Shown here piece after piece: positions 1-9,452 of a stretch of DNA of 64,000 nt. The notes beneath the pieces are model-generated. The model saw nothing but the letters and a program-made list of their open reading frames with translations. It was not told the origin of the DNA and did not search any database. The stretch comes from GCA-2746605 sp963704835 (GTDB lineage: Bacteria > Bacteroidota > Ignavibacteria > Ignavibacteriales > Melioribacteraceae): assembly GCA_963704835.1 (NCBI GenBank), contig CAVPHW010000032.1, positions 62,001 to 126,000 on the forward strand, read 5' to 3'. A program made the translations under genes and the position numbers. Each line of letters begins with the position of its first letter. Position 1 is the first letter of the stretch.

Positions 1-1009
1 GCCGCAGTTTATATTAATGATGTTCACCGTCCGGCAAAAAAATGGCTAAACAAAAAAGTTCTTTCACTGAAAGAAGAAGATAAACAAGAATTGGGAGCTG
101 CAAGAATTGCGACGGCATTTTTTACAATTATTGGTGTATTAGCAGTTATTCCATTTAGTGCTTTTCCAACTGTATATGAAGCTCATGGTTATTTTCATTC
201 AACTTTAACTCCACCATCTGGTGGTTGCAATTTTTCTTGGAGTTTTCTGGAAAAAATTTACAAATGCATCTGTTATTGCAACTTTTGTGGTTGGTGTTGC
301 TCTCATGGTTCTAGGAATGTACTATCCTCGTCCTCTTATACAAATTTTTGATCACGGTACTTTGTTCGATCCAAAACATCCTTACACCTATATTGGGGCA
401 TTATATAATTTGTTTGTTTGTGTATTAGTTGGAGTTCTTACAACTGTAACACGAGACCAGCAAAGAAGTATAGTGGAATATATCAAAAAGAAACCAAATC
501 ATAGTGCAATTATGTCCGGAATGACATTTTTTGCCGGTGGTATATTTATGGTGATAATATTCAATCTTTTTTCCTTACCGATATTGCTATTCCTTACAGT
601 TGTTCTATTAGTATTTATTGTAATCTCATCAAATTATTATTCTAAATATTCAGAAGAAACACATACTGAAGGTTTAACAATTTGGGGTCTTGCAAAGGCA
701 AAAGAAACGTTTAAAGGAAGCAAGGTAAATGATCGTGATGGCGAATTAATTAAAGTTAATTGGAAATTAAAAGAATCAACAGAAGATCTAATGTTTTTCT
801 CTAAAAATGACATGGTAAAGTTAGCCGCTGAAAAAGGTGATCTAATTTATTTATGTGATGCAAGAAAAATATTTGGTGGATTAAAATCAGTTCACTCTAC
901 ATTTGGAGAACCGCATAATGAAGATGGAATTGTATATATATCTCAAGAACATATTGATCAAGGTCAGTTTGTGAATGGCAAAATTGTTACTGCTGAAAAG
1001 GAGATGTAA
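1..1009 (+). CDS. Sodium:solute symporter (SSF family), 3' part, frameshifted
   Basis: This is the C-terminal part of an SSF-family inner-membrane transporter that couples sodium entry to solute uptake. The reading frame is open from base 1, so the start lies outside the window. About 335 residues are visible, with hydrophobic helices and an SSF-like stretch (PP-LVVAIFLGVFW) around residues 70-82. The frame shifts near base 217; removing one T in CCACCATCTGG restores a continuous protein, so this is probably a sequencing indel. After the last membrane helix there is a polar tail of about 120 residues, longer than in a minimal SSF protein. The substrate cannot be told. Family assignment is from recognised sequence pattern. 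Confidence 0.75.
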
Positions 1010-1041
1010 ATAATAATTAAGAAATGAATGATATTATAATG

Positions 1042-1076
1042 ATTCCGGACATTCTGCTAAGGCAGAATTCCGGAAT
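1042..1076. terminator. Imperfect hairpin between convergent genes
   Basis: The arms ATTCCGGA-C-ATTCTGC (1042-1057) and GCAGAATTCCGGAAT (1062-1076) pair over 15 bp, with one bulged C at 1050 and a TAAG loop. The stem is much richer in G and C than its surroundings. It lies between the convergent symporter and Lon-like genes, so it may act as a bidirectional terminator. There is no T-run on either side, and a REP-like dispersed palindrome is equally possible. I see no second copy in this window. Confidence 0.5.
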
Positions 1077-1122
1077 GACAATCGCTTTATTAACTTAAGT
1101 GGTAAATTCACATTAAATCTAT

Positions 1123-3207
1123 TTATTGTTTTGGTTTCATAAAACGAACAAACTTTTCACCATCCCATTCAGTTATTTTGCTTACTAATAAATCATTGTA
1201 CAATTTGTCATTGGTAAAAGGTGGATTTAATTCTCCTTTTATTATTAGACTATCTCTATTAAACTGAAAAGCATCACCAATAAGCGTCCAAGCTGAATCA
1301 AAACTATTGTTAAATGCATAATAGACAGCAATATCAATATCAGGGTGATATTCGTTCACACCAACATTATAAGTAAACTTTTCTTTTTGGTAAAATGTTG
1401 AACTAGTTCCATTAAATCTATTTTTAAAATATTCGCAAATATCGGTTTTTTCAAATAATAAAAATTTCGTCATCTTTGCCATTGGAATATCTTTAAATAA
1501 ATAATTATTGGTGCTTGGAGTTTGACCATTCAAATCTGATAAATTAATAAGTAATGCAAACGCTGATTCTAACCCATTGTTTATTCCGCCAATAAAAATC
1601 TCCAACTCTCCATCATTATTATAATCTTCAATTTCACCAAAGCCAAAATGTCCTTGGCTCCATAAAGTTCCTTCAATTCTCTTACCCGTTTTGGCGTCCA
1701 ATTTGTAAACAGCTGATGGGAAAAAAAAATGTGATGAAGCGGCAAATAGTATTGTTTTACTATTTACTTTTTTAATGTCAATTAATCTAGAAAGATGCTC
1801 ATCCTTATAAATTTCTCTTTCAGTTGCAACGGAATCTCTAAATTTATATTTCCAAATTAGCTTGCCCGCAAAATCGAAACAAGCAATTCTTCCTTGATTC
1901 TCAATATCCTGAATAGTTAATACTTCATGGGTTAATAATACTTCATTTATTCCATCATCATCAACATCATATATTCTACAATAATATTTTACAATTATTG
2001 CTTCATCGTATAATATTCTACCAAACTGTTTAGACCAAAGTACTTTACCATGTTTGTTTAAAATATTTATTGTCTCACCAACTAATTTAAACTCATGTGG
2101 GTTATTATCAAAATTAACAAAAGATAAGAAGCCAACAAGAGCGATAAGTATTGCGGATAAGAGCACGGTTACTTTATTGTTTCTTACTAATTTGTCTGTT
2201 CTTTTATATGTGGTAACTTTTTTAATATCTACAATTTGTCTATTGTTTAACAGATCTTCAAATTCACTAATTCTTATTAGTTTTAGTTTTCTTTCTGGGA
2301 ATGTTTCTTTCAGTTTGTTTAAAGAGTCTGTCGCCGAATCATAATCAGAATCCGGAATTGCAAATAAGCTAATTGGTGAGTAAAAAACGGTTTTTATTTT
2401 AGTGGCAATTATTTCTGGTCCAATTGGCGTAACAGAACCATTTTTCTCAACTCCACCAGTAAATGTTAGATTTTTATTTATTTTTAAGGAAACGTGAGTA
2501 TTATAAAAATTGAACAGTTCATGAATGAACCCAAGAGTTAAAGCTAGGCCTAAAGAATTGCCTTCGTAGCTTGCATATTTATGTTCAAATACAATTATTA
2601 CTTCATGAAACTGTTTTACTGATTTGTGGTGTTTTGATAAATATTTTAACGCAAGCTCCCATGATGTGTTAATTTGTTCTTGTAACCTTTCATCTATTTC
2701 TTGGCTGGATGGAACAACCAAGAATTTGTTTTTAGTTAAAAATTTGTTGTAATGGATCTTAATTGAAACGTTCTCAATTTGTCCGTAAACTCCCTTAAAA
2801 TTACTGGAATAAACATTAACTGGAAAAGTAATATCCTCTATATTATAATTATTATCACCCTGAAGTAGTGAGTTGATTTTTAATTTTTCTTTGGAAAGCC
2901 TGCGGATCTCCTCAGTAATTTTGTCATTTTCATTTGGAATTAAATCAGATTCTAATATTATCCTTGCGTTTTCAATTATTTTGTTGACAAATTCCGGAGG
3001 CATTCCTAAGGAATTAAAATTTTGTAAGTGTTGTATGTAAACGGAGCTAAATTCTGTTAAAAAAGATTCATAAACGATTTCATCTTTTGTTTTTAGAATT
3101 TGATCAAAAAAAGAATTTATTAGAATTAGTGAGCCGATTGATGATTTTTCAACCAGGAGGTTTTCGTTTAACTGTAATCGCTGTTCTTCAATCTTAAAAA
3201 TATTCAT
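1123..3207 (-). CDS. Lon-like (S16) protease-domain protein with membrane segment and calcium-loop C-terminal half
   Basis: This 694-residue protein has an unusual layout. Residues 1-120 are helical. Residues about 130-320 resemble the Lon/S16 proteolytic domain, with EGNSLGLAL at 215-223 (candidate nucleophile Ser218) and TGG-x8-TPIG at 250-263, followed by Lys270 and Lys272 as candidates for the catalytic lysine. A single membrane segment lies at about 346-364. The remaining 330 residues contain two Asp-rich loops, DVDDDG (414-419) and DYNNDG (528-533), of the kind found in FG-GAP/VCBS-like propellers. If the membrane segment points outward, protease and sensor halves sit on opposite sides of the inner membrane. 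There is no AAA domain. The lysine position is not aligned with certainty to Lon, so activity is inference. It is transcribed away from the cotransporter gene. Confidence 0.6.
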   Translation of the reverse strand: MNIFKIEEQRLQLNENLLVEKSSIGSLILINSFFDQILKTKDEIVYESFLTEFSSVYIQHLQNFNSLGMPPEFVNKIIENARIILESDLIPNENDKITEEIRRLSKEKLKINSLLQGDNNYNIEDITFPVNVYSSNFKGVYGQIENVSIKIHYNKFLTKNKFLVVPSSQEIDERLQEQINTSWELALKYLSKHHKSVKQFHEVIIVFEHKYASYEGNSLGLALTLGFIHELFNFYNTHVSLKINKNLTFTGGVEKNGSVTPIGPEIIATKIKTVFYSPISLFAIPDSDYDSATDSLNKLKETFPERKLKLIRISEFEDLLNNRQIVDIKKVTTYKRTDKLVRNNKVTVLLSAILIALVGFLSFVNFDNNPHEFKLVGETINILNKHGKVLWSKQFGRILYDEAIIVKYYCRIYDVDDDGINEVLLTHEVLTIQDIENQGRIACFDFAGKLIWKYKFRDSVATEREIYKDEHLSRLIDIKKVNSKTILFAASSHFFFPSAVYKLDAKTGKRIEGTLWSQGHFGFGEIEDYNNDGELEIFIGGINNGLESAFALLINLSDLNGQTPSTNNYLFKDIPMAKMTKFLLFEKTDICEYFKNRFNGTSSTFYQKEKFTYNVGVNEYHPDIDIAVYYAFNNSFDSAWTLIGDAFQFNRDSLIIKGELNPPFTNDKLYNDLLVSKITEWDGEKFVRFMKPKQ

Positions 3208-3337
3208 ATTTTGATAAACAGTTTAAGTTCTATTTCAGTATTTATTCTTTAAATATATTAAGAAAAATATAATTTTTATTATAACTCAAAATATATTTTT
3301 CAAATATTTAATTACTCTTGCTATCTAATAATTTTAA

Positions 3338-3358
3338 ATTGTATTATATTATTACAAT
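3338..3358. promoter_or_regulatory. Inverted repeat in divergent intergenic region
   Basis: ATTGTA (3338-3343) and TACAAT (3353-3358) form an inverted repeat about 110 bases upstream of the cotransporter gene, in the 258-bp gap shared with the divergent Lon-like gene. It could be a regulator site. In sequence this AT-rich, a short repeat can arise by chance. I see nothing else definite in the gap. Confidence 0.25.
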
Positions 3359-3465
3359 ATGATAATGGAACTTACATTGAGGCAGGTGATATATTTGTTT
3401 CAAAGTGTTTTAGTTTTTTTTCAAATATTCATAAATCAAAAAATTAATCAAAATCATAAAAGCGT

Positions 3466-6400
3466 ATGTCAAAATTAAAAAAGTTTGGAACATTTGGCGG
3501 AGTTTTTACTCCATCAATTTTAACAATCCTTGGTGTAATTATGTACATGAGATTACCATGGATTGTTGGTCAATCTGGTCTTTATCTAACGGTTGGTATT
3601 ATTTTAGTTGCCCACATAATTTCTGTTACAACCGGATTAAGTGTTTCTTCTATTGCCACAGATAAAAAGGTAAAAGCCGGGGGAACTTATTTTATTATCT
3701 CCCGTAGCTTGGGTTTGCCAATTGGCGGAACTTTAGGAATAGCCCTTTTCTTTGGACTCTCGTTAAGTGTTAGTTTATACCTCATCGGTTTTTCAGAAAG
3801 CTTTTTAGGATTTTGGGGATTTCCAATAAATAAGGATACTATTAGAATAGCAGGAACTATTGCTCTGGTTTCAGTTGCTACATTAACTTTTATAAGCACA
3901 TCATTAGCAATTAAAACGCAGTATTTTATTATGGCTGCAATATTTTTATCCTTAATAACAATAATTTTTGGAAATCATGATTTTCAACCGGTTGCTCCTT
4001 TATTAAATCCAATTGAAAATGCAGCTCCAATTATTTTGCTATTTGCCATATTTTTCCCAGCAGTAACCGGATTTGAGGCGGGCGTTTCAATGTCAGGAGA
4101 TTTGGCCGATCCAAAAAAATCAATTCCTCTCGGTACTATTGGTGCCATAATTCTTGGACTAGTAGTTTACATTGCTTTAGCTACGTTTTTTGCTTTTAAT
4201 GTTGATTCAGAACAACTTATAAATAATCCAAATATCCTTCTTGAAATGTCTTTTTTCCCACCATTATTGGTAGCGGGTGTTTGGGGAGCAACTATTTCTT
4301 CTGCAATTGGAAGTATTTTGGGAGCTCCAAGAATATTACAAGCAACTTCAAGTGATAGAATTACTCCTAAAATATTTGCAAAGGGATTTGGCCCAACAAA
4401 CGAACCGAGAAATGCACTATTATTGACCTTTGCTATTGCTGAAGCCGGAATCTTAATTGGTGAGCTGAATTTAATTGCTCGCGTGGTTTCAATGTTTTTT
4501 ATTACCACCTACGGTTTCCTAAATTTAAGCAGTACCATTGAAAAGTTAGCTAGTACAGATTTTAGACCATCCTTTAAAATTCCAGTCTGGGTAAGCATAA
4601 TTGGGGCTGCTGTTAGTTTTATTTTAATGCTTGAATTAGATGTTGTTGCTTTAATTGGCGCAACTATAATTATGGGGAGCATATTCGTCTATTTAAAGAA
4701 CAAGGAACTAACACTTGAATCGGGAGATACTTGGGAAGGTGTTTGGTCATCCGTTCTGCGTTATGGCTTAAACAAATTAAATAGAACAGTTAAACATCAA
4801 AGAAATTGGCGACCAAATATTATTCTTTTTAGCGGAGGAACTTCAGCGCGTCCACACCTAATTAAGTTTGGCGGTTGGCTGGTAAAAAAACGTGGAATTC
4901 TTTCTAATTTTAATCTCATTGAAGATAAAACTTCCTCTCATTTAATTAAGATTAATAAAACTGAAATTAAGACTGAGAAAAATGAGTTTGATGGAATTTT
5001 TACTAGGCAAATGGAAGTTAATAATGTTTATGAAGGTATGGAGACAATTACCAAAGTATACGGATTTTCTGGGATAGAGCCGAATTCTGTTATGTTCGGA
5101 TGGGGAAGAGAAACAAAAGATCCATTGGGATTTTCTAAATTAATTAGAAGCTACCAAAAGTTAGATTATAATGTTTTTATTCTCGATTATCACAGAGAAA
5201 AGGGATTTGGTCAAAAGAAAACAATTGATTTATGGTGGCGAGGGAGCGGCAATAACGCAACATTAGCATTGACTTTAATTAAGTTCCTTCAATTAGATGA
5301 AGATTGGAGTGAAGCCACTGCAAGAATATTTATAATCACGAATGATACCTCTATTCACAATAGAGTTTATAAAAATATAACTCAAATCTTAGATGATCAG
5401 CGCATTTCAGCTTCTGTAAAAGTGATAAATAATTCTATTGATAACAAACCTTTTAATGAAATTATTAAACTTGAATCTAAAGATTCTGATTTAGTTATTC
5501 TTGGACTTCCGTTGGTTCAAAAAGAAGGTGACATAATTGCTAGCACAGAAAAAATTATTGAACCCCTTAATACCGTTGTACTTATACATGCTTCAACTTT
5601 TTTTAATCCACTTTATATTGGGATTGAAAATAAAAAAGCTGCTGAGGAAAAATTTGAAGATTTAACCTCGGAGAAAATTATAAACTCATTGGTGTTGCCG
5701 GGAAATGAAATTTTATCCGAAGCAGTTGGTAAAGTTTCGGAAAAAGTTGAGATTGCTTTTAATTCACTAAAAGATGATTATCTCTCAAAAATTATTGCCA
5801 GGAATAATGAGTTGGTTGAAAGCTTTTATTCGCTCTTTGAGAGAAGTTTCACGGAATTAGAGAATAATTATTCTGGCTCTCAAATTCAAAAAAGTAAAAA
5901 GACTGCTTCAAAAGTTATAAGCACCTACCTTCATAGTTCTAGAAGTATTGTTGAAGAATTTAAAAGTAAATATTTACCAGAACAGAATGATTTTCTTTCT
6001 TTTGGAATACAATTCTATCAAAGTAATTTAGATACTGCAAAAGATGAGCTTCAAGAACAATTGATTTATGTTAAGGATAACGAAAGAGTAAAGCAAAGCA
6101 GTAATAATAAATTAATTAAAAAACTTGAAGAATTTGGTTTAATAAAATCAGAGTTAAAGATAAAAGTAAAAATTAAAGAGCTATTCGAAAATTCATTATC
6201 GTATTTAGATAAGGATTTAACTTTCGCTCTGCTTAATAGTCTTACAATTAGAAGTTATCAGTTAGTTTCGGAGCTTCAAAAACTTAATAATTCTATTAAT
6301 GATTCTCTGTTAAAACTTGAGAATAATTTTGAAAAAGGTAAAATTGATTTAGATGACTTAGAGATTGAAAGAACAAAAATTATTCAAAAATTTAAATTGC

Positions 6401-8556
6401 TTGTTTCAGAATATCAAATCAATAATCGGAATATTATAATTAAGCAAAAAAATGATCTTCAGGATTTTCTGCAAAACTTTTCGGATGAAGTTCAAAGTGA
6501 AAAAGTTAATAAAATAATTAGGGGTAAAAAAAGCGGAATTCGTAAGCATAAACTTGATAAAGTAAGTTTAGCCGATATTCCTTCTGGTTGGGAAAGAAAT
6601 CAAACTTTAATAATAAATTTTTTCATCCAAGATTTATACCTTAAAAGTTTCCAAAACAGAATAGAAAAGATTTTAGACAAATCATTATTGGAAACTTCAA
6701 TTTTTATTGATAATAATTATCAGAATCCGCTTGAAGAAATAAAAAGTTCACTTAGTGGAGTTCAATCTAAAAACTTGGAGTTATTTACGAACCGTTCACT
6801 TCCAGAAGCATCAATAAAATCTAATGAGGTAGTTGATGCATTAATGAAAGATTTTGCTAAAGCTGTTGAATCAACTCCGGAAAGTTTTGAGATTATGAGT
6901 GAAGAGTCTTTCCAGAATTTGGAGGAAAACCAGTTTGAGGAAATTTCCACAATTGAAATAAATTTGCGCAGATATCTAGATTTTATAATTGAAACAGAAT
7001 TAATTACTCCAATTCAAAACGAATTGTTTGAAGTTGCTGACCAATTGGAAAAAACCAAGGATATTACTCAAGACGTTGTAAGATTTACTAAACATAATTT
7101 ATCTCAGCAAAACGAATCGTTAGAACAAGAAGGCGAGTTGTTAAAGGACATAATTAAACAAAGTGTTCAAAGAATCCAGCAAGAAATTAACAATATTTCT
7201 AAACTGAAAAATAACCTTACAGAGAATCATAATAAGTTTATTGATTCTACTTTTGATAAACTAAATCCTTATTTAATTTCTCGTTCGATCGGGGAATTTA
7301 AGCAGACGGTCCGAGCAAAAGAAGGGCGAGAAATAATTGTCGGTTTCCGAGAAAAATTTGCTGGGCTTGGTGATATGATAAAAAGCAGATTTGTTGAATT
7401 GATTTATCAAAGGAGTGAGGGATTATTATTTGCTAAGAAAATTGGTGAGCAAGCAACGTATTATCAGACAGAAACAAGTAAAATATTAAATGCCGTAAAT
7501 AAACTTACACCAAGATTAGATGTGATAAATGCACTTCCTCTTTATTATAAGCAATTGTTTTTAGGGAAGCATTTTAGAGGCAAAGAATTTTTAATTGAAA
7601 GAGAAAATGAGATAAAATACGCCGCTGAAGTTATTGAAAATTATAAAAGAGGTTATAAAGGCGGACTGTTGATTTTAGGTGAACCAAATTCTGGTAAATC
7701 TACACTTTCAAATATGGTTGCGGGTAAATATTTTGATAATAAAAAAACATTTCAACTTAATGCCCCAGAATCCGGCAGTACAAGTATTGAAGAGTTTGAT
7801 AGACTTCTAGCATTCAGTTTAAAACGAGATGGAACTCCGGAATATATTATCAGCTCTTTACCAAAAGGTTGTGTCGTTATTATCAATGATATAGAGTTAT
7901 GGTGGGAAAGAAGTCAGAGTGGATTTGATGTAGTCGATAGAATTATTAATCTAATTGAAAGATTTAGTGATAGATGTTTCTTTATTGTTAATTCCGGCGA
8001 AAGTTCATTTCAATTTATTAACAGGCTCTCATCTATTGAGAATGTATTTATTGGTGTTATAAAATGCAGACCTTTTGATGCAAAAGAAATTCAAGAAGCA
8101 ATTTTGTTAAGACATAAATCCAGTGGTTTTAAATTTGTGCTCGATGGCCAAATGGAAGATCAATTATCAAATTTAAAATTGGCAAAATTGTTCAACAATT
8201 ATTTTGATAGCTCAAAGGGAAATATTGGGTTAGCTCTTCAAAGTTGGATAAGCAATATTCATAAAGTAAGCTCAAATAATGTAACTATTAAAAAACCCGA
8301 AATTGTTAAAGCATATTTTCTAGAAAATCTAAAACCAGAGTGGTTTTTGTTGCTTCAGCAATTTGTATTACATAAACAATTAAATTTAAACCAGTTGAGT
8401 AGAATTTTGGAATTGGACGATAAAAATGTAACTCATAAAATTGAGTATTTAAAACGAAGTGGCTTAGTGGTCGAGAATAGTAAAAATAATTTTCAAATTA
8501 ATCCGTATGTCCATAATTTGATTTGCAAAAAACTAGCCGATATGGATCTGTTATGA
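3466..8556 (+). CDS. SLC12-type cation-chloride cotransporter fused to coiled-coil, P-loop ATPase and winged helix
   Basis: This 1696-residue protein joins several modules. Residues 1 to about 412 are an APC/SLC12 membrane domain with the typical opening (FGGVFTPSILTILGVIMYMR) and about 12 helices. Residues about 446-720 match the cytoplasmic domain of bacterial SLC12-like proteins (NWRPNIILFSGG at 447-458; DLWWRGSG at 588-595). Residues about 720-1380 are charged, helical and coiled-coil-like. Then comes an ATPase domain with Walker A GEPNSGKS at 1405-1412 and Walker B VVIINDIE at 1470-1477, followed by a winged-helix-like tail (about 1630-1696). Ordinary members end near residue 720. The fusion suggests ATP-dependent or signal-dependent gating of ion transport. 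The ion specificity and the ATPase role are inference. The reading frame is unbroken and the stop overlaps the following channel gene. Confidence 0.8.
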   Translation: MSKLKKFGTFGGVFTPSILTILGVIMYMRLPWIVGQSGLYLTVGIILVAHIISVTTGLSVSSIATDKKVKAGGTYFIISRSLGLPIGGTLGIALFFGLSLSVSLYLIGFSESFLGFWGFPINKDTIRIAGTIALVSVATLTFISTSLAIKTQYFIMAAIFLSLITIIFGNHDFQPVAPLLNPIENAAPIILLFAIFFPAVTGFEAGVSMSGDLADPKKSIPLGTIGAIILGLVVYIALATFFAFNVDSEQLINNPNILLEMSFFPPLLVAGVWGATISSAIGSILGAPRILQATSSDRITPKIFAKGFGPTNEPRNALLLTFAIAEAGILIGELNLIARVVSMFFITTYGFLNLSSTIEKLASTDFRPSFKIPVWVSIIGAAVSFILMLELDVVALIGATIIMGSIFVYLKNKELTLESGDTWEGVWSSVLRYGLNKLNRTVKHQRNWRPNIILFSGGTSARPHLIKFGGWLVKKRGILSNFNLIEDKTSSHLIKINKTEIKTEKNEFDGIFTRQMEVNNVYEGMETITKVYGFSGIEPNSVMFGWGRETKDPLGFSKLIRSYQKLDYNVFILDYHREKGFGQKKTIDLWWRGSGNNATLALTLIKFLQLDEDWSEATARIFIITNDTSIHNRVYKNITQILDDQRISASVKVINNSIDNKPFNEIIKLESKDSDLVILGLPLVQKEGDIIASTEKIIEPLNTVVLIHASTFFNPLYIGIENKKAAEEKFEDLTSEKIINSLVLPGNEILSEAVGKVSEKVEIAFNSLKDDYLSKIIARNNELVESFYSLFERSFTELENNYSGSQIQKSKKTASKVISTYLHSSRSIVEEFKSKYLPEQNDFLSFGIQFYQSNLDTAKDELQEQLIYVKDNERVKQSSNNKLIKKLEEFGLIKSELKIKVKIKELFENSLSYLDKDLTFALLNSLTIRSYQLVSELQKLNNSINDSLLKLENNFEKGKIDLDDLEIERTKIIQKFKLLVSEYQINNRNIIIKQKNDLQDFLQNFSDEVQSEKVNKIIRGKKSGIRKHKLDKVSLADIPSGWERNQTLIINFFIQDLYLKSFQNRIEKILDKSLLETSIFIDNNYQNPLEEIKSSLSGVQSKNLELFTNRSLPEASIKSNEVVDALMKDFAKAVESTPESFEIMSEESFQNLEENQFEEISTIEINLRRYLDFIIETELITPIQNELFEVADQLEKTKDITQDVVRFTKHNLSQQNESLEQEGELLKDIIKQSVQRIQQEINNISKLKNNLTENHNKFIDSTFDKLNPYLISRSIGEFKQTVRAKEGREIIVGFREKFAGLGDMIKSRFVELIYQRSEGLLFAKKIGEQATYYQTETSKILNAVNKLTPRLDVINALPLYYKQLFLGKHFRGKEFLIERENEIKYAAEVIENYKRGYKGGLLILGEPNSGKSTLSNMVAGKYFDNKKTFQLNAPESGSTSIEEFDRLLAFSLKRDGTPEYIISSLPKGCVVIINDIELWWERSQSGFDVVDRIINLIERFSDRCFFIVNSGESSFQFINRLSSIENVFIGVIKCRPFDAKEIQEAILLRHKSSGFKFVLDGQMEDQLSNLKLAKLFNNYFDSSKGNIGLALQSWISNIHKVSSNNVTIKKPEIVKAYFLENLKPEWFLLLQQFVLHKQLNLNQLSRILELDDKNVTHKIEYLKRSGLVVENSKNNFQINPYVHNLICKKLADMDLL

Positions 8557-9272
8557 AAGATATATTAAATTTTGATTTATCCGAATTGTTAGTAGTTATA
8601 ATCATTCTACTGGGATTGGTGCTTTTTTTCTTACTTAAGTTTATCCGATACAATGTGATGACATATAAGTTTGGTAAAAATCATAAAAAGTACTTTACAA
8701 TTTTAGAGACCGGTTCATGGTTATTTTTTGGAGGTTGGTCACTTAAAATGATTTTTGGCGGAAGTGAGTATTACTCCATTTTTACAATTACAATATTTGC
8801 AATATTCTCACTTTGGATTGGTTGGTTCCTCGTAAAAGATTTTATTGCCGGGATTATTTTAAAACTAAGCGATTCTTATCAGAAAGGTCAGTTTTTCAGA
8901 TTAGGAAAAATAAAAGGTAACATCACAGAAATAAATTACCTGCATCTAACTATTAATAAGAATAATGGTGAGATAGTTAAAATTCCCTTTAGTAAAATAT
9001 TGGGCTCAGTACATCATAAATCTTTTCTTGATGATAAAACCAAAAAAGGAAAGTTTAGCTTTTCAATTGAAAGGCAAGATTCATTAGTGAAAACCACTGA
9101 TAAAATACGAGAGATCATTTTATTAACTGCAGGTGTCAATATTAAAAAGGAACCAATTATCAATTTGATTGACGATTCCGAAAAAATTTGGCAGTTTGAG
9201 ATAACTTTTTTCGTTTTGGATGATAAGTATTGCGAAACTATTGAAAGTAACGTTATAAAAGCTTTCAGATAA
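8553..9272 (+). CDS. MscS-family small mechanosensitive channel-like protein
   Basis: This is an inner-membrane protein of 239 residues. It has three to four hydrophobic helices in the first 125 residues, then an MscS-type pore-lining and beta domain: VKDFIAGIILKLSDSYQKGQ, followed by F-x-LGKIKGNITEINYLHLTI and KIPFSK. MscS channels release solutes when membrane tension rises after hypo-osmotic shock. The start ATG at 8553 overlaps the upstream stop as ATGA, which points to translational coupling with the cotransporter-ATPase. An in-frame start 30 bases further up lies inside the previous gene and is less likely. The C-terminal domain is present but the protein is short, close to minimal MscS size. 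Confidence 0.75.
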   Translation: MKDILNFDLSELLVVIIILLGLVLFFLLKFIRYNVMTYKFGKNHKKYFTILETGSWLFFGGWSLKMIFGGSEYYSIFTITIFAIFSLWIGWFLVKDFIAGIILKLSDSYQKGQFFRLGKIKGNITEINYLHLTINKNNGEIVKIPFSKILGSVHHKSFLDDKTKKGKFSFSIERQDSLVKTTDKIREIILLTAGVNIKKEPIINLIDDSEKIWQFEITFFVLDDKYCETIESNVIKAFR

Positions 9273-9383
9273 AGGTTGTTGCTCAAAACTTGAAATAAAT
9301 GGAATTGATTCAAACTTCTGCATTGCGCTCTTTTACTTAATCAACAACTAAAATGATTGCTAATTTTTAAATAATAATTTGGA

Positions 9384-9412
9384 TTGACAAATAATCTAAA
9401 ACTACGTATATT
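9384..9412 (+). promoter_or_regulatory. Sigma-70-type promoter of the GbsR-like regulator
   Basis: TTGACA (9384-9389) and TATATT (9407-9412) are separated by exactly 17 bases, near-consensus for a housekeeping promoter. Because the -35 box occupies the first candidate start codon of the downstream reading frame, the real translation start must lie further down (ATG at 9453). The transcript should begin near 9419. Confidence 0.7.
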
Positions 9413-9417
9413 TTTAT

Positions 9418-9435
9418 CGTTTCAAATTTTCCAAA
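9418..9435. promoter_or_regulatory. Operator-like site over the regulator's transcription start
   Basis: CGTTTCAAATTTTCCAAA resembles the perfect palindrome at 9957-9980 (core CGTTTGAAAATTTTCAAACG), with one substitution and small spacing changes. It covers the expected transcription start of the regulator gene, a position suited to autorepression. The link to the regulator is inference. Confidence 0.4.
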
Positions 9436-9452
9436 TATACCAAAACATTAAA

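Noticed and set aside
9384..9452. Earlier ATG start for the GbsR-like regulator
   Set aside because: It lies inside the -35 box of a consensus promoter, so it would not be transcribed.
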